Assembly (NCBI GenBank): GCA_024509875.1
Contig: JAMPIV010012245.1
Location: 1 to 64,000 of the forward strand
Direction: 5' to 3'
From: Oreohelix idahoensis
Taxonomy: Eukaryota; Mollusca; Gastropoda; Stylommatophora; Oreohelicidae
DNA length: 64,000 nucleotides
Shown here in pieces: positions 11,036 through 22,904 of this stretch (positions are counted from its first letter, which is position 1; every line of letters begins with the position of its first letter). The position numbers and the translations under genes are program-made. The notes below the pieces were generated by a model. That model was not told the DNA's origin. It saw only the letters and a program-made list of their open reading frames with translations, and searched no databases.

Positions 11036-11190
11036 AATTTCGAATCTCCAATGTCTTCTGTCTCTTGTCCTCATGGTGCAATCTGATAGACTCTTTCCTG
11101 TCCATCTCGATGTTATCTTCCCACTTATAGCGCTGTCTTCCCCTTGCACGTTTGCCGTCAACTCTTCCATCCATTAAAATAATCGGCAAA
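11036..11190 (-). mobile_element. LINE 3' coding fragment
   Basis: The minus strand encodes a segment with MDGRVDGKRARGRQRYKWED, then NIEMDRKE. This is the basic GKR-RGR-R-xWxDNI motif found near the end of many non-LTR pol proteins. Only about 50 codons remain before the sequence runs into SINE V material. Confidence 0.6.
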
Positions 11191-11245
11191 TATTTCAGCT
11201 AACTTTCGCCTCATTAATTCTATTTTCATTCCTTGTACGGTACAG

Positions 11246-11537
11246 GGTGTTTGGTTTGGTTTGGTTTGGTGTGGTTTGGTTTGGTTTGGTGTGGTTTGGT
11301 TTGGTGTGGTTTAGTTTGGTATGGTGTGGTGTGGTTTAGTTTGGTATGGTATGGTGTGGTTTAGTTTGGTATGGTGTGGTGTGGTTTGGTTTGGTATGGT
11401 ATGGTGTGGTTTGGTTTGGTATGGTGTGGTTTGGTTTGGTATGGTGTGGTGTGGTTTGGTTTGGTATGGTATGGTGTGGTTTAGTTTGGTATGGTGTGGT
11501 GTGGTTTGGTTTGGTATGGTATGGTGTGGTTTGGTTT
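11246..11537. repeat. (TTTGG/TGTGG/TATGG)n pentamer array
   Basis: This is 290 bp of the pentamer GGTTT and variants (GGTGT, GGTAT, AGTTT). On the minus strand it reads (CCAAA)n and directly continues the 3' end of the SINE T copy at 11,538-11,990. The other SINE T copies end in short AACCAAACCAAAC or AAACCATACCAAAC tails. The array is therefore best read as an expanded SINE tail. The plus strand is G-rich enough for two-tier G-quadruplexes. Confidence 0.9.
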
Positions 11538-11992
11538 TAAAGACTATCTTCATTGCACATATACAACTCCATCATTGCTCCGATTTCCTCCTTTAGATCA
11601 CACAAGGAGGATCTAAGCACAGTGCACGAACTCCGTAGCACCGGCGAGAATCCCAATGTGTATATATAGGAATTACACATTCCATAAATATTTTTGTGGT
11701 GCGTAGGTTTCAAATTTTTAAATGTTACCAGGGCAGTGGGTCTTATGGCCTACTTTTTGCGATTTCCAACTACCGTGGGATTTTTAACGTGCGCAACTTG
11801 CACATAGGAACCTCCTATTTTTTCGCCCTTATCCAAGAAGGCAAGGCATCCGATGTCACTACCTATGCCCATGATTAAGACTAAAGGTTCTGAAAAAAAT
11901 AATTTCCATAAATTATATTCTCTCTACTGGGAATCGAACCCGGTACATTTAGAATTTGAAGCGGACGCCATACCTCTTATCTACTCCGATCC
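11538..11992 (-). mobile_element. SINE family T, full-length copy
   Basis: The minus strand begins with a tRNA-like head (GGATCGGAGTAGATAAGAGG region and a B-box-like GGGTTCGATTCCC). It continues with CGAAAAAATAGGAGGTTCC, GTGCAAGTTGCGCACGTTAA, ATAAATATTTTTGTGG-type and CACAGTGCAC segments, and ends in the AACCAAACC tail that has expanded. The other copies are 8455-8630, 24,155-24,640 and 39,010-39,480. Confidence 0.85.
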
Positions 11993-12732
11993 CATCCCCA
12001 TCCGACAGGATATTAATTTGGGTAAATGAGCTATCCATATTTGGTTTGTTCATTTTTATTCACTCGCGCTCTAGAACGCTACCGTTTTGAAATTATGATA
12101 ATAATTGTAAATATAATGAGGAAAAAAAAATTGTGATAACAAATGTATTAGAGACTTTCAATGGTCCTGAAAAATTATAGCGACACCGCCACATTTTTGC
12201 TGGTAATATGAATTTCTATCCCTTGATGGATGCATCCACCGTTCAACCCTGACATAGGATTCATCGGTTATATTAGATCACTTTCAGAAAGATATATGGA
12301 CTATTCAGTTCCCATTCGCTCAATATCTGTCATGATAATGATTCACTGATACTGGGCAGGACCCTCATCACTGCTAAGGTTCACTATTGTGTCGGCAGGG
12401 ATGTTTCGCTTTATTAAGGTGACTATTATCTCGGCAGTCTGTCTGTCTTTATTAGGGTCACTGTGATGGAGTAGTGTTAGACAGAGGTAATGCAGTTTCT
12501 ATTCTGTTGCGTTTTCTTCTTCTCTGTCGTTCGCGCTCAAATAACCGCATCTATCTCTCATTTAATCTAGCAGGCCGTCTCAGGCTTGTCTCGTCACGAT
12601 ACATTTTCTCCCTCAACTGAGCAGGAGAAGATCACCCTGCTCCTCTCGTGGAGCTGACAGTTTTGGGGTTTGTGTTCTACTGTTTGTTTGTTTGTTTGTT
12701 GCGTGAAACATAATGAAAGGGAGAAAAATCAA
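11993..12732. other. No recognised gene
   Basis: AT-rich unique sequence with a short (TTTG)n run at about 12,684-12,702. No coding region or known repeat was recognised. Confidence 0.4.
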
Positions 12733-12749
12733 TCAAGGAGCATAGGCCT

Positions 12750-13250
12750 TCACAAAAAGCACATGCCAAGTTCTCCTGTCACGTGCCATCAGCTCAAGTT
12801 CATTCCACGTCTTCCTGTCACGTGCCATCAGCTCAAGTTCATTCCACGTCTTCCTGTCACGTGCCATCAGCTCAAGTTCATTCCACGTCTTCCTGTCACG
12901 TGCCATCAGCTCAAGTTCATTCCACATCCTCCTGTCACGTGCCATCAGCTCAAGTTCATTCCACGTCCTCCTGTCACGGGCCATGAGCTCAAGTTCATTC
13001 CACGTCCTCCTGTCACGTGCCATCAGCTCAAGTTCATTCCACGTCCTCCTGTCACGTGCCATCAGCTCAAGTTCGTTCCAGGTCCTCCTGTCACGTGCCA
13101 TCAGCTCAAGTTCATTCCACGTCCTCCTGTCACGTGCCATCAGCTCAAGTTCGTTCCACGTACTCCTTTCACGTGCCATCAGCTCAAGTTCATTCCACGT
13201 CTTCCTGTCACGTACCATCAGCTCAAGTTCACTCCACGTCCTCCTCTCCA
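12750..13250. repeat. 39-bp minisatellite (LINE A tail module)
   Basis: About 12-13 units. On the minus strand each starts ATGGCACGTGACAGGAAGAC and ends GAACTTGAGCTG, encoding MARDRRTWNELEL. Units differ by a few substitutions and almost never by indels. In the unexpanded LINE tail at about 6125-6200, two related segments (AAGACATAGAAATACTTTGA and AAGACTTGGTACGAGTTGAA) lie exactly 39 bp apart. Confidence 0.95.
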
Positions 13251-13399
13251 TTTTCACTTCTGTCTCCAGCTCTCGTCTCTATGTGGATTTTTGTTTGTTT
13301 TGGTCTACGTCTGCTTCCCTTACCCGGGAGATTCCAGGACAATGATTGCCTTGTAATGCTATCAACAGGTTTTCTCACAGTGTGCCTGCTCCATCGCCA

Positions 13400-14030
13400 A
13401 CGAATTCTTCTCATCTCTTGTTTTACTGGCATTTGTCTGGTTCTTGTCATCTCTTGTTTTACTGGGATTTGTCTGGTTCTTGTCATCTCTTGTTTTACTG
13501 GCATTTGTCTGGTTCTTCTCATTTCTTGTTTTACTGGCATTTGTCTGGTTCTTCTCATTTCTTGTTTTACTGGCATGTGTCTGGTTCTTGTCACCTCTTG
13601 TTTTACTGGCATTTGTCTGGTTCTTGTCATCTCTTGCTTTACTGGCATTTGTTTTGTTCTTGTTATCTCTTGTTTTACTGGCATTTGTCTGGTTCTTGTC
13701 ACCTCTTGTTTTACTGGCATTTGTCTGGTTCTTGTCATCTCTTGTTTTACTGGCATTTGTCTGGTTCTTGTCATCTCTTGTTTTACTGGCATTTGTCTGG
13801 TTCTTCTCATTTCTTGTTTTACTGGCATTTGTCTGGTTCTTGTCACCTCTTGTTTTACTGGCATTTGTCTGGTTCTTGTCATCTCTTGTTTTACTGGCAT
13901 TTGTCTGGTTCTTGTCATCTCTTGTTTTACTGGCATTTGTCTGGTTCTTGTCATCTCTTGTTTTACTGGCATTTGTCTGGTTCTTGTCATCTCTTGTTTT
14001 ACTGGCATTTGTCTGGTTCTTGTTATCAGT
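13400..14030. repeat. 36-bp minisatellite (LINE A module), 18 units
   Basis: On the minus strand the unit starts ATGACAAGAACCAGACAAAT and ends AAACAAGAG, encoding MTRTRQMPVKQE. Variant modules begin VTRT, MRRT or ITRT. The array has no frame-breaking indels, so several frames stay open on both strands across more than 600 bp. The flanking LINE sequence contains ATGACAAG and ATGA(G/C)AAG segments 36 bp apart. Confidence 0.95.
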
Positions 14031-14354
14031 TCCACATGTGTGACCTTGTCATACCACTTCAATTATTCTATTCTACGCAAGCACCCATTTATGAAAATCT
14101 TTTACTGACAAAAGTGATGTATTACTGAATGAAGCTTCAACTTTAAATGCACAAAATTCACCATAATCGATTGCTGCCCTTCACCAGACGACAAAAACTG
14201 CTGACTTTAGGCACTAGGGCTAAATCGTGTGGCGGGAAAATATTCCCTAAGGAGCAATCCATTAAGGTGGGAAGAGAACTCTGTCCAACAGTTTACACCA
14301 CCTGTAGTTCTACACCGTAAGATGTTAAATATCAGTGAATATGGCAATGTTTTC

Positions 14355-14640
14355 AACGCCTTTACTACGAAGGCTAAGTGGATAGAGCATTTGCCTGTAG
14401 CGGCAAAGTTACCGAGATCCAGGATCGAAACTTGGTGGCGTCACCTCCCAGTCTACCCAGTCAGCTGTAAAAGGGTGTCTGACTCTACTCTTGAGTTATG
14501 GAAGGCAAAGCCTGCGGAGAAAATAACTTCTCACACCGTCTCATAAAGCTGGACCTAGTATAGTGAGGTCTCTAACACTTCACTACCCCACGACAGTATC
14601 TGCTATGGGATAACCTTGACCTTTACCACAAAGGGGAATT
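14355..14640 (+). mobile_element. SINE family V, copy with tRNA-like head
   Basis: The plus strand starts with CGAAGGCTAAGTGGATAGAG (A-box-like) and GATCCAGGATCGAAACTTGG (B-box-like). It continues with CAGTCTACCCAGTCAGCTG, GTGTCTGACTCTACTCTTGA, AGCTGGACCTAGTATAGTGA and ACACTTCACTA. The body matches 8690-8800, 10,868-11,035 and 25,576-25,665. The presence of the tRNA-like head makes this the most complete copy in the window. Confidence 0.7.
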
Positions 14641-15025
14641 TAAGTTAATTTTCTTATCTCCAGAAAGCCCTGATGATGGAAACAAACAATCCAACAAACA
14701 GATAAATGGACGGTCTCAATAACTGATGAAACTTCAAGCTCGGAATCAAAGAACAAATAAGTGACAATAAACACATTTCTGACTTAAGAAGACGACCAAA
14801 AGTACTATAGATAATTTACCGACACCGTGGGAGAGGTGGAACATTTTCAAGGACATAAGTGATTTGTTCCAGTGACCTCAGTCGGTAGCCACACCTTATA
14901 AACAATAAAAAAAAAATTTTTTAATTAAACTTTGACTGCTTTTGGCACTGGGTCCGTCGATTATATTAGAGCACATGATCAAATATTCAAGACCTTGTGG
15001 TCGGGAGTTAATTGACTTATAAACA
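14641..15025. other. No recognised gene
   Basis: Unique AT-rich sequence leading into the 18-bp satellite. The segment CTTATAAACAATAAA occurs at about 14,895 and again at about 15,017, at the satellite border. Confidence 0.4.
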
Positions 15026-17919
15026 ATAAATCAGTCATTCTGGTGTGTTCAGTCATTCTGGTGTGTTCAGTCATTCTGGTGTGTTTAGTCATTCTAGTGT
15101 GTTCAGTCATTCTGGTGTGTTCAGTCATTCTGGTGAGTTCAGTCATTCTGGTGTGTTCAGTCATTCTGGCGTGTTCAGTCAATCTGGTGAGTTCAGTCAT
15201 TCTAGTGAGTTCAGTCATTCTAGTGTGTTCAGTCATTCTGGTGTGTTCAGTCATTCTATTGAGTTCAGTCATTCTGGTGTGTTCAGTCATTCTGGTGAGT
15301 TCAGTCATTCTAGTGTGTTCAGTCATTCTGGTGTGTTCAGTCATTCTGGTGTGTTCAGTCATTCTAATGTGTTCAGTCATTCTGGTGTGTTCAGTCATTA
15401 TGGTGTGTTCAGTCATTATGATGTATTCAGTCATTCTAGTGTGTTCAGTCATTATGGTGTGTTCCGTCATTATGGTGTGTTCAGTCATAATGGTGTGTTC
15501 AGTCATTCTGGTGTGTTCAGTCATTCTAGCGTGTTCAGTCATTATGGTATGTTCAGTCATTATGATGTGTTCAGTCATTATGGTGTGTTCAGTCATTCTA
15601 GTGTGTTCAGTCATTATGGTGTGTTCAGTCATTATGGTGTGTTCAGTCATTCTAGTGTGTTCAGTCATTCTGGTGTGTTCAGTCATTATGGTGTGTTCAG
15701 TCATTCTAGTGTGTTCAGTCATTATGGTGTTCAGTCATTCTAGTGTGTTCAGTCATTATGGTTTGTTCAGTCATTCTGATGTGTTCAGTCATTCTAGTGT
15801 GTTCAGTCATTATGGTGTGTTCAGTCATTATGGTGAGTTCAGTCATTCTGGTGTGTTCAGTCATTCTAGCGTGTTCAGTCATTCTGGTGTGTTCAGTCAT
15901 TCTGGTGTGTTCAGTTATTATGGTGTGCTCAGTCATTATGGTGTGTTCAGTCATTATGGTGTGTTCAGTCATTCTTGTGTGTTCAGTCATTATGGTGTGT
16001 TCAGTCATTATGGTGTGTTCAGTCATTCTAGTGTGTTCAGTCATTCTAGTGTGTTCAGTCATTCTGGTGTGTTCAGTCATTCTAGTGTGTTCAGTCATTA
16101 TGGTGTGTTCAGTCATTATGGTGTGTTCAGTCATTATGGCGTGTTCAGTCATTCTGGTGTGTTCAGACATTATGGTTTGTTCAGTCATTATGGTGTGTTC
16201 AGACATTATGGTGTGTTCAGTCATTCTAGTGTGTTCAGTCATTATGGTGTGTTCAGTCATTATGGTGTGTTCAGTCATTCTGGTGTGTTCAGTCATTATG
16301 GTGAGTTCAGTCATTCTAGTGTGTTCAGTCATTATGGTGTGTTCATTCATTCTATTGTGTCCAGTCATTATGGTGTGATCAGTCATTATGGTGTGTTCAG
16401 TCATAATGGTGTGTTCAGTCATTCTGGTGTGATCAGTCATTCTAGTGTGTTCAGTCATTATGGTGTGTTTAGTCATTATGTTGTGTTCAGTCATTATGGT
16501 GTGTTCAGTCATTCTAGTATGTTCAGTCATTATGGTTTGTTCAGTCATTATGGTGTGTTCAGTCATTCTAGTGTGTTCAGTCATTCTGGTGTGTTCAGTC
16601 ATTATGGTGTGTTCATTCATTCTAGTGTGTTCAGTCATTATGGTGTGTTCAGTCATTCTAGTGTGTTCAGTCATTATGGTTTGTTCAGTCATTCTGGTGT
16701 GTTCAGTCATTCTAGTGTGTTCAGTCATTCTGGTGTGTTCAGTCATTATGGTGTGTTCAGTCATTATGGTGTGTTCCGTCATTATGGTGTGTTCAGCCAT
16801 TCTAGTGTGTTCAGTCATTATGGTGTGTTCAGTCATTCTAGTGTGTTCAGTCATTCTAGTGTGTTCAGTCATTATGGTGTGTTCAGTCATTCTAGTGTGT
16901 TCAGTCATTATGGTGTGCTCAGTCATTATGGTGAGTTCAGTCATTCTGGTGTGTTCAGTCATTCTGGTGTGTTCAGTCATTATGGTGTGTTCAGTCATGA
17001 TGGTGTGTTCAGTCATGATGGTGTGTTCAGTCATTATGGTGAGTTCAGTCATTCTAGTGTGTTCAGTCATTCTGGTGTGTTCAGTCATTCTGGTGTGTTC
17101 AGTCATTCTAATGTGTTCAGTCATTCTAATGTGTTCAGTCATTATGGTGTGTTCAGTCATTCTGGTGTGTTCAGTCATTATGGTGTGTTCAGTCATTATG
17201 GTGTGCTCAGTCACTCTGATGTGTTCAGTCATTATGGTGTGTTCAGTCATTCTAGTGTGTTCAGTCATTATGGTGTGTTCAGTCTTTCTAGTGTGTACAG
17301 TCATTATGGTGTGTTCAGTCATTATGGTGTGTTCAGTCATTCTGGTGTGTTCAGTCATTCTAGTGTGTTCAGTCATTCTGGTGTGTTCAGTCATTATGGT
17401 GTGTTCAGTCATTATGGTGTGTTCAGTCATTATGGTGTGTTCAGTCATTATGGTGTGTTCAGTCATTCTAGTGTGTTCAGTCATTATGGTGTGTTCAGTC
17501 ATTATGGTGTGTTCAGTCATTATGGTGTGTTCAGTCATTATGGTGAGTTCAGTCATTCTAGTGTGTTCAGTCATTCTAGTGTGTTCAGTCATTATGGTGT
17601 GTTCAGTCATTATGGTGTGTTCAGTCATTCTAGTGTGCTCAGTCATTATGGTGTGCTCAGTCATTATGGTGAGTTTAGTCATTCTAGTGTGTTCAGTCAT
17701 TCTAGTGTGTTCAGTCATTCTGGTGTGTTCAGTCATTCTGGTGAGTTCAGTCATTCTGGTGTGTTCAGTCATTCTGGTGTGTTCAGTCATTCTGGTGTGT
17801 TCAGTCCTTCTGGTGTGTTCAGTCATTATGGTGTGTTCAGTCATTCTGGTGTGTTCAGTCATTCTGGTGTGTTCAGTCATTCTGGTGTGTTCAGTCATTC
17901 TGGTGTGTTCAGTCATTGA
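15026..17919. repeat. 18-bp satellite, about 160 units
   Basis: The unit is TCAGTCATTCTGGTGTGT. The main variation is at three bases (TTCTGG, TTCTAG, TTATGG), with occasional GAGT for GTGT. Only one obvious length change was seen (a 16-bp unit near 15,726). Because 18 is divisible by three and the unit has no stop in several frames, open frames of up to 958 codons appear on the plus strand and 931 on the minus strand. The encoded peptides are pure repeats (CSVILV, VFSHSG, MTEHTR). I regard these as by-products of the repeat, not as genes. Confidence 0.97.
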
Positions 17920-18024
17920 AAAAGAAATAAACAACTTTTCATTTTTCTTCTTTTTCATTTTTCGCCTCAGATCTGAACACATTGACCACGTGACAAGACT
18001 CAAATAGACAAAGAAACACAAAAA

Positions 18025-18767
<743 letters not shown>

Positions 18768-18824
18768 GGCCTCACAAAGCTCCTGAGACACAAAACCAAT
18801 AGAACTTTTGCACGCACAAATAAT

Positions 18825-19012
18825 GAACAAGGCGACTAATATGAAGGTTGTACATTTGGATGGCAACGTCATCGTGTAAAGTAAATTGCCACAGACACCA
18901 CTGCTGAAAGAGTGTATCAATGCTTGGTGCAGACTTCATGTAAGAGGACCAGCTGCAGGTGTCTCTATGCTCCGTAAGGAACGCCAAAGAAAATTGATCA
19001 TGTTATATAGAT
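18825..19012. repeat. Dispersed repeat W, copy 2
   Basis: It is the longest copy of the repeat described at 7597-7765: AAGGCGACTAATATGAAGGT, AAATTGCCACAG, TGCTTGGTGCAGACTTCATG, AGAGGACCAGCTGCAG, then CTCCGTAAGGAACGCCAAAG. It joins the LINE endonuclease region directly at about 19,013, just as copy 1 joins a LINE at its truncation point. Confidence 0.65.
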
Positions 19013-20510
19013 GGACTGGGCTGCATTGTGGCCAAAAACGAAAAAGATAGTATCAAGGGATGGAACTTTGTCTCGGAGCGCATTATGGTTGTAAAACTAA
19101 AAGAAGGAGAAACCATAGTAAACCTGGTCATAGTGTATGGGCCAAATGAGGATGAGAGAGCAGAGGTCAAGGAGGAATTCTTCGAGCTGCTTCAAATGAC
19201 AGTGGATGACTGCCTAGATGAAGTTATCATGCTCGGAGATTTTAATGTCAGAGTTGGAAATGACCATGCTTGATGGGGTGGAGTTATCGGAAGATATGGA
19301 GAAGATACTCTCAATGACAATGGAAAGCGACTCCTTAGATTGTGCAGTGAGCAGAATCTGATCATTACAAACACAAAGTTCCCCCATAAGCGCATACATG
19401 CATACACTAGATGTGAACCAACAAAGAATGAGAAGTCAGTGATCGACTATGCCATTGTAAGGAGGAGCTCATTCAAATATGTCCGGGATGCTAGAGTCTG
19501 GAGGGGGCCAGCGATTGGAAGTGATCACTACCTGCTTACAATCAAAATAACAACTGAAAGAGTTGCTCAGCCTAGGAACTGCCCAACATCAGCAAGAAAC
19601 TAAGTAAACGAACCGGAGAAATGCGCATTAAGACCTACAAGCTGAGAGAGCCAGAAATTAAGACCAGATATCAGGGGCTTATTGCTGCAGCGGTGAGCAA
19701 CACAGAAGAACAACATGCTGACTTAGAAACCTTCTGGCTTAAATTCAAGGACATCATAAAGACAGCTGCTGCAGAAGCATGTGGTGAAGTCGGACTTGGG
19801 AACAAGAGAAATACTACACCTTGGTGGACAGAGGATGTCAAAAAGAAAATAAGAGAGAAGAAAATGGCATGGAAACAATAATTAGGAGCTAAAAACTCAA
19901 CAGGACAAATGGAGAAATATAGAGAATATGTGACACACAGAACAGAAGCAAAGAACAAAGTGTTAGCAGCAAAACAGAAGTCCTGGGAAGAATATTGAGA
20001 AAAGCTAGATAAAGATGCGCAAGAAAACCAGAAATTGTTCTATAAGACCCAAAAGAACATGAGGAGGGAAAAACAATGCCCTCTCAAATTTATATAGGAC
20101 AAGCAAGGCAAATTGCTTACTGCCCCGAAGGAAGTAATGGAAAGACGGAAAGAACATTTCTCAGAACTCCTGGATGGTGAGCATGGTGAATCATCAGAAA
20201 TAATAACCATTAGCACAGAAGAAAAAAACCAATGATGAAGATGACATAAAGATGGAAGAACTGAAGGCAGCACTGGAGAAAATCAAGATGGGCAAAGCAG
20301 TAGGGCTGATGGTATAACACCAGAAATGGTTAAGTACATGGGAGCATCAGGCGACCTATTACTCTTAAGGGTCCTACAGGCAGCGTGTGCAACAAGACCA
20401 TACCAAAGGATTGGGAGATTGCCATCATAACACCAATTTTCAAAAAGGGTGACAATCTACAATGTTGAAACCATAGAGGCACATCCCTTCTCAGTGTCAC
20501 TGGTTGTCGT
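19013..20510 (+). mobile_element. LINE family E, endonuclease and linker to start of RT, broken
   Basis: The plus strand encodes an endonuclease/exonuclease/phosphatase-type domain: VNLVIVYGPNEDERAEVKEE, then VIMLGDFNVRVGND (metal-binding Asp and Asn), then IDYAIVRRS and GSDHYLLTI (catalytic Ser-Asp-His). The linker follows: TPWWTEDVKKKIREKK, MEKYREYVTHRTEAKNK, KEHFSELLDGEH, and KMGKAxGxDGITPEM, the entry to the reverse transcriptase. At least five stops or frameshifts interrupt it (for example after 19,273, 19,603, 19,881 and 19,997). The 5' end is truncated at repeat W. The 3' end is lost near 20,510, before the palm motifs. This is the APE-type endonuclease used by most non-LTR retrotransposons to nick target DNA. 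Confidence 0.9.
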
Positions 20511-22900
20511 GAGAAATTCTAATCCACATATATAAATTATCAGGTAAATGTAAAGCCTAACACATAAATACAATAAAAGGAAAGAAGAATGGTAAAGAAC
20601 AGTGCTGTCACAATGACTGTACTTGAAATCCCCCTTGTTTTCTACTTCGTCTGCAAATTGTAACGTTTCACGTTGATAGTAAAAGCCTACTGCATCACTA
20701 CACGCTTTCTTCAATAAAACGTGTACTGCATTTCTAAGAAAACCTTGAGCTAGGCACCCTGCGTAATGACCTAAATTAATACTTCCATTAATTTCATTTT
20801 ATACACGGCGTGATGAAAAGACAGATGAACTTAGGATAGAGAGAAGGGAGGGCTGAAAGCAGGAACGCATGCAACACTAAACACGCGTCTCGCTATACAA
20901 TTAAAGTCATCACGCGTGTAAGGCCACAAGCACTAATTTTTTTTTTCAAATCGACAGTGATAAAAAACACTACCCATACGAGAGTTAGGTTTAAAAAACC
21001 TACAAAACGCTTATTAGGAAACATGACATTCTACTGTTTTATGTCTAAAATCCTGACATTAGTCTGACAGTACAGCAGGACAGGTGGCGGTTCTAAACAT
21101 AAAAAAATAAAAAAACAAATACACGACTATCCTAGAAAATACATATTTTGAACGCAGCCACTTAGCTCCCTTAAATTTGTATATTTGGGTTCCTTAGGAC
21201 TTGCTGACAAATAATATGTTAAGTGTTACGCAAATAGTCTAGGAATTAACAAATTATAGCCAAAAGAAATAGTGAGGGTGTCAGACAACACCAAAATCAG
21301 AATCGCTCAGTGGCAGATTGTGACACCACCATTGTACGGGAAATAGGTCCCCATGTTAAATCCTATTTGATTGGAGCGCAGTAAATGTAAGGCGAAACAC
21401 GATTAGTCGGACTACAAATACTAATTTTTTGTTGTTAGGGGAAACAGTAGTAGAGGTACTTTTTTGAAAAGCTGTGTAAACATGGCACGATTGGTTAGAC
21501 CCGCCAATATAGTCAATTAGAAGCGTCTGTTCAGCACCACATTTTCAAATAAACTTTCTAAAGCAACAGTGCGTTGAGATTCAGCTTATATTTTTCTAAA
21601 TAAAAGCCTGAGACAGCGGCAGGTCGGATTTTGTGCCATATTCATTGCCAGTCAACGTAATTGTGTATTATTTCCATGAATTGTGGTAAGCTTGAAATAT
21701 TTGATATCTTTTTAATGAAAATTGTATGTAAATTGATAATTTATGTCTGTATATGTGTGTGGTTCAGTAGCGAACATGAGGCAAAGCCTATATAGTGCTC
21801 CAACCTGAACAGGAGGTGTCGGAGAAAAATAAAACTGCATGGAATTGCCAAACAGTACACTGACACCTATCTTATTGACTAGAAGGAACTAATGCTGGAA
21901 TTGCAGAGGCGTAGTAACCATTAGGGAGGAGTATACTGGTGTAAATTGTTTCAGATGAAGCTGGCAGTTGGCCTACCGCTCTGAACTCAGTGTTTGTTAT
22001 GTATTGTGTTCAGTCTGGAAATAGATTATAAATTAGTTCTGAAATAGAAGGTACAACCTTCTTGTTTCAGGGACCGTGGTCCTAAAGTTATTGAGCAGCA
22101 CCTGGTCTGAGCTTTGCTGAATCTAGAGGCTGACAGCATACTCCTGGGTCCAGATAGCGACCAGTGAGGTGTCTCCAGAACACAGGGAAGATCGAGCAGA
22201 GGATTCTTTTCCTGCCACCATCACTAAAGATAAGCCTCTGTGGCCAGAGGAGCTCAACATTATGTGTCCCCTCTAAAATTGACATTATAGTAAAACAGAG
22301 GGACAATACCTTTGATAGGAACTGGGAACTTTTCCCCATACTATTTCCAAGATAAACAAACACTTGAAGTCATGATGACAAATAACAACATAGCTTGAAA
22401 AACAAAACCAGTATTACCTCATAGTACTACTACACAACTGACACACATAGGATAATACTAATAAAATATGTCACTACAAGGTTCATATTTATAAATTATG
22501 TACATATAAATTGTGATTACATTTGATTGTGATTCCTGGTTCACTTTGTAGTTGAATCAGGATATATAATAGTGAAAGTAATTAATACATATATATTTGA
22601 AACTTTACCAGTGACTCATTTAAGATAGTCTTATAGAGTGTTAAATGTGTGTGAGTGTCACAGTGTTGTCAAGTGTGGTGGAATAAATTAAATTGTTTAT
22701 CTGTCTGTTGTTGTTGTGACTTACACTTCATCATTTACATAACCCTAGACATTCAACGTAGTCATCACAATATTCCAGAATAATTCTGACTGAGGTATAA
22801 ATGTGGTAGCAAGTAAGGTTATCTGTAAAACACTACACCTATTAGATACAGATACCTTCACAGCTGATCTCAGTCAGCACACTAAGTCCCCTATAAATAT
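20511..22900. other. No recognised gene, 2.4 kb
   Basis: AT-rich unique-looking sequence. Short open frames (for example 22,088-22,363 minus) have no recognisable motifs. I could not identify any repeat family, RNA gene or splice-bounded exon here. Confidence 0.4.
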
Positions 22901-22904
22901 TTAT

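Larger units (their letters stand above)
12733..14110 (-). mobile_element. LINE family A C-terminal copy with two internal minisatellites
   Basis: Read on the minus strand from 14,110: INGCLRRI-like, LKWYDKVTHVELI, then 18 near-identical 12-residue modules of the form MTRTRQMPVKQE (14,030-13,400). Next comes RRIRWRWSRHTVRKPVDSIT, RQSLSWNLPGK, then 12-13 modules of 13 residues, MARDRRTWNELEL (13,257-12,750), and the terminal HVLFVKAYAP before the stop. This is the C-terminal, post-palm region of a non-LTR pol protein (GHT-LRKP-ITRQ-L-WNPxGKR type). The two arrays are each open, but they lie in different frames and the segment between them is damaged. No reverse transcriptase palm is present, so the copy is 5'-truncated. 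Confidence 0.85.

Noticed and set aside
11246..11537. Telomere-like repeat
   Set aside because: The pentamer TTTGG and its variants are not a known animal telomere unit, and the array continues a SINE tail.
13017..14128. Open frames of 260-363 codons on the plus strand
   Set aside because: They are antisense shadows of the 36- and 39-bp arrays in the minus-strand LINE.
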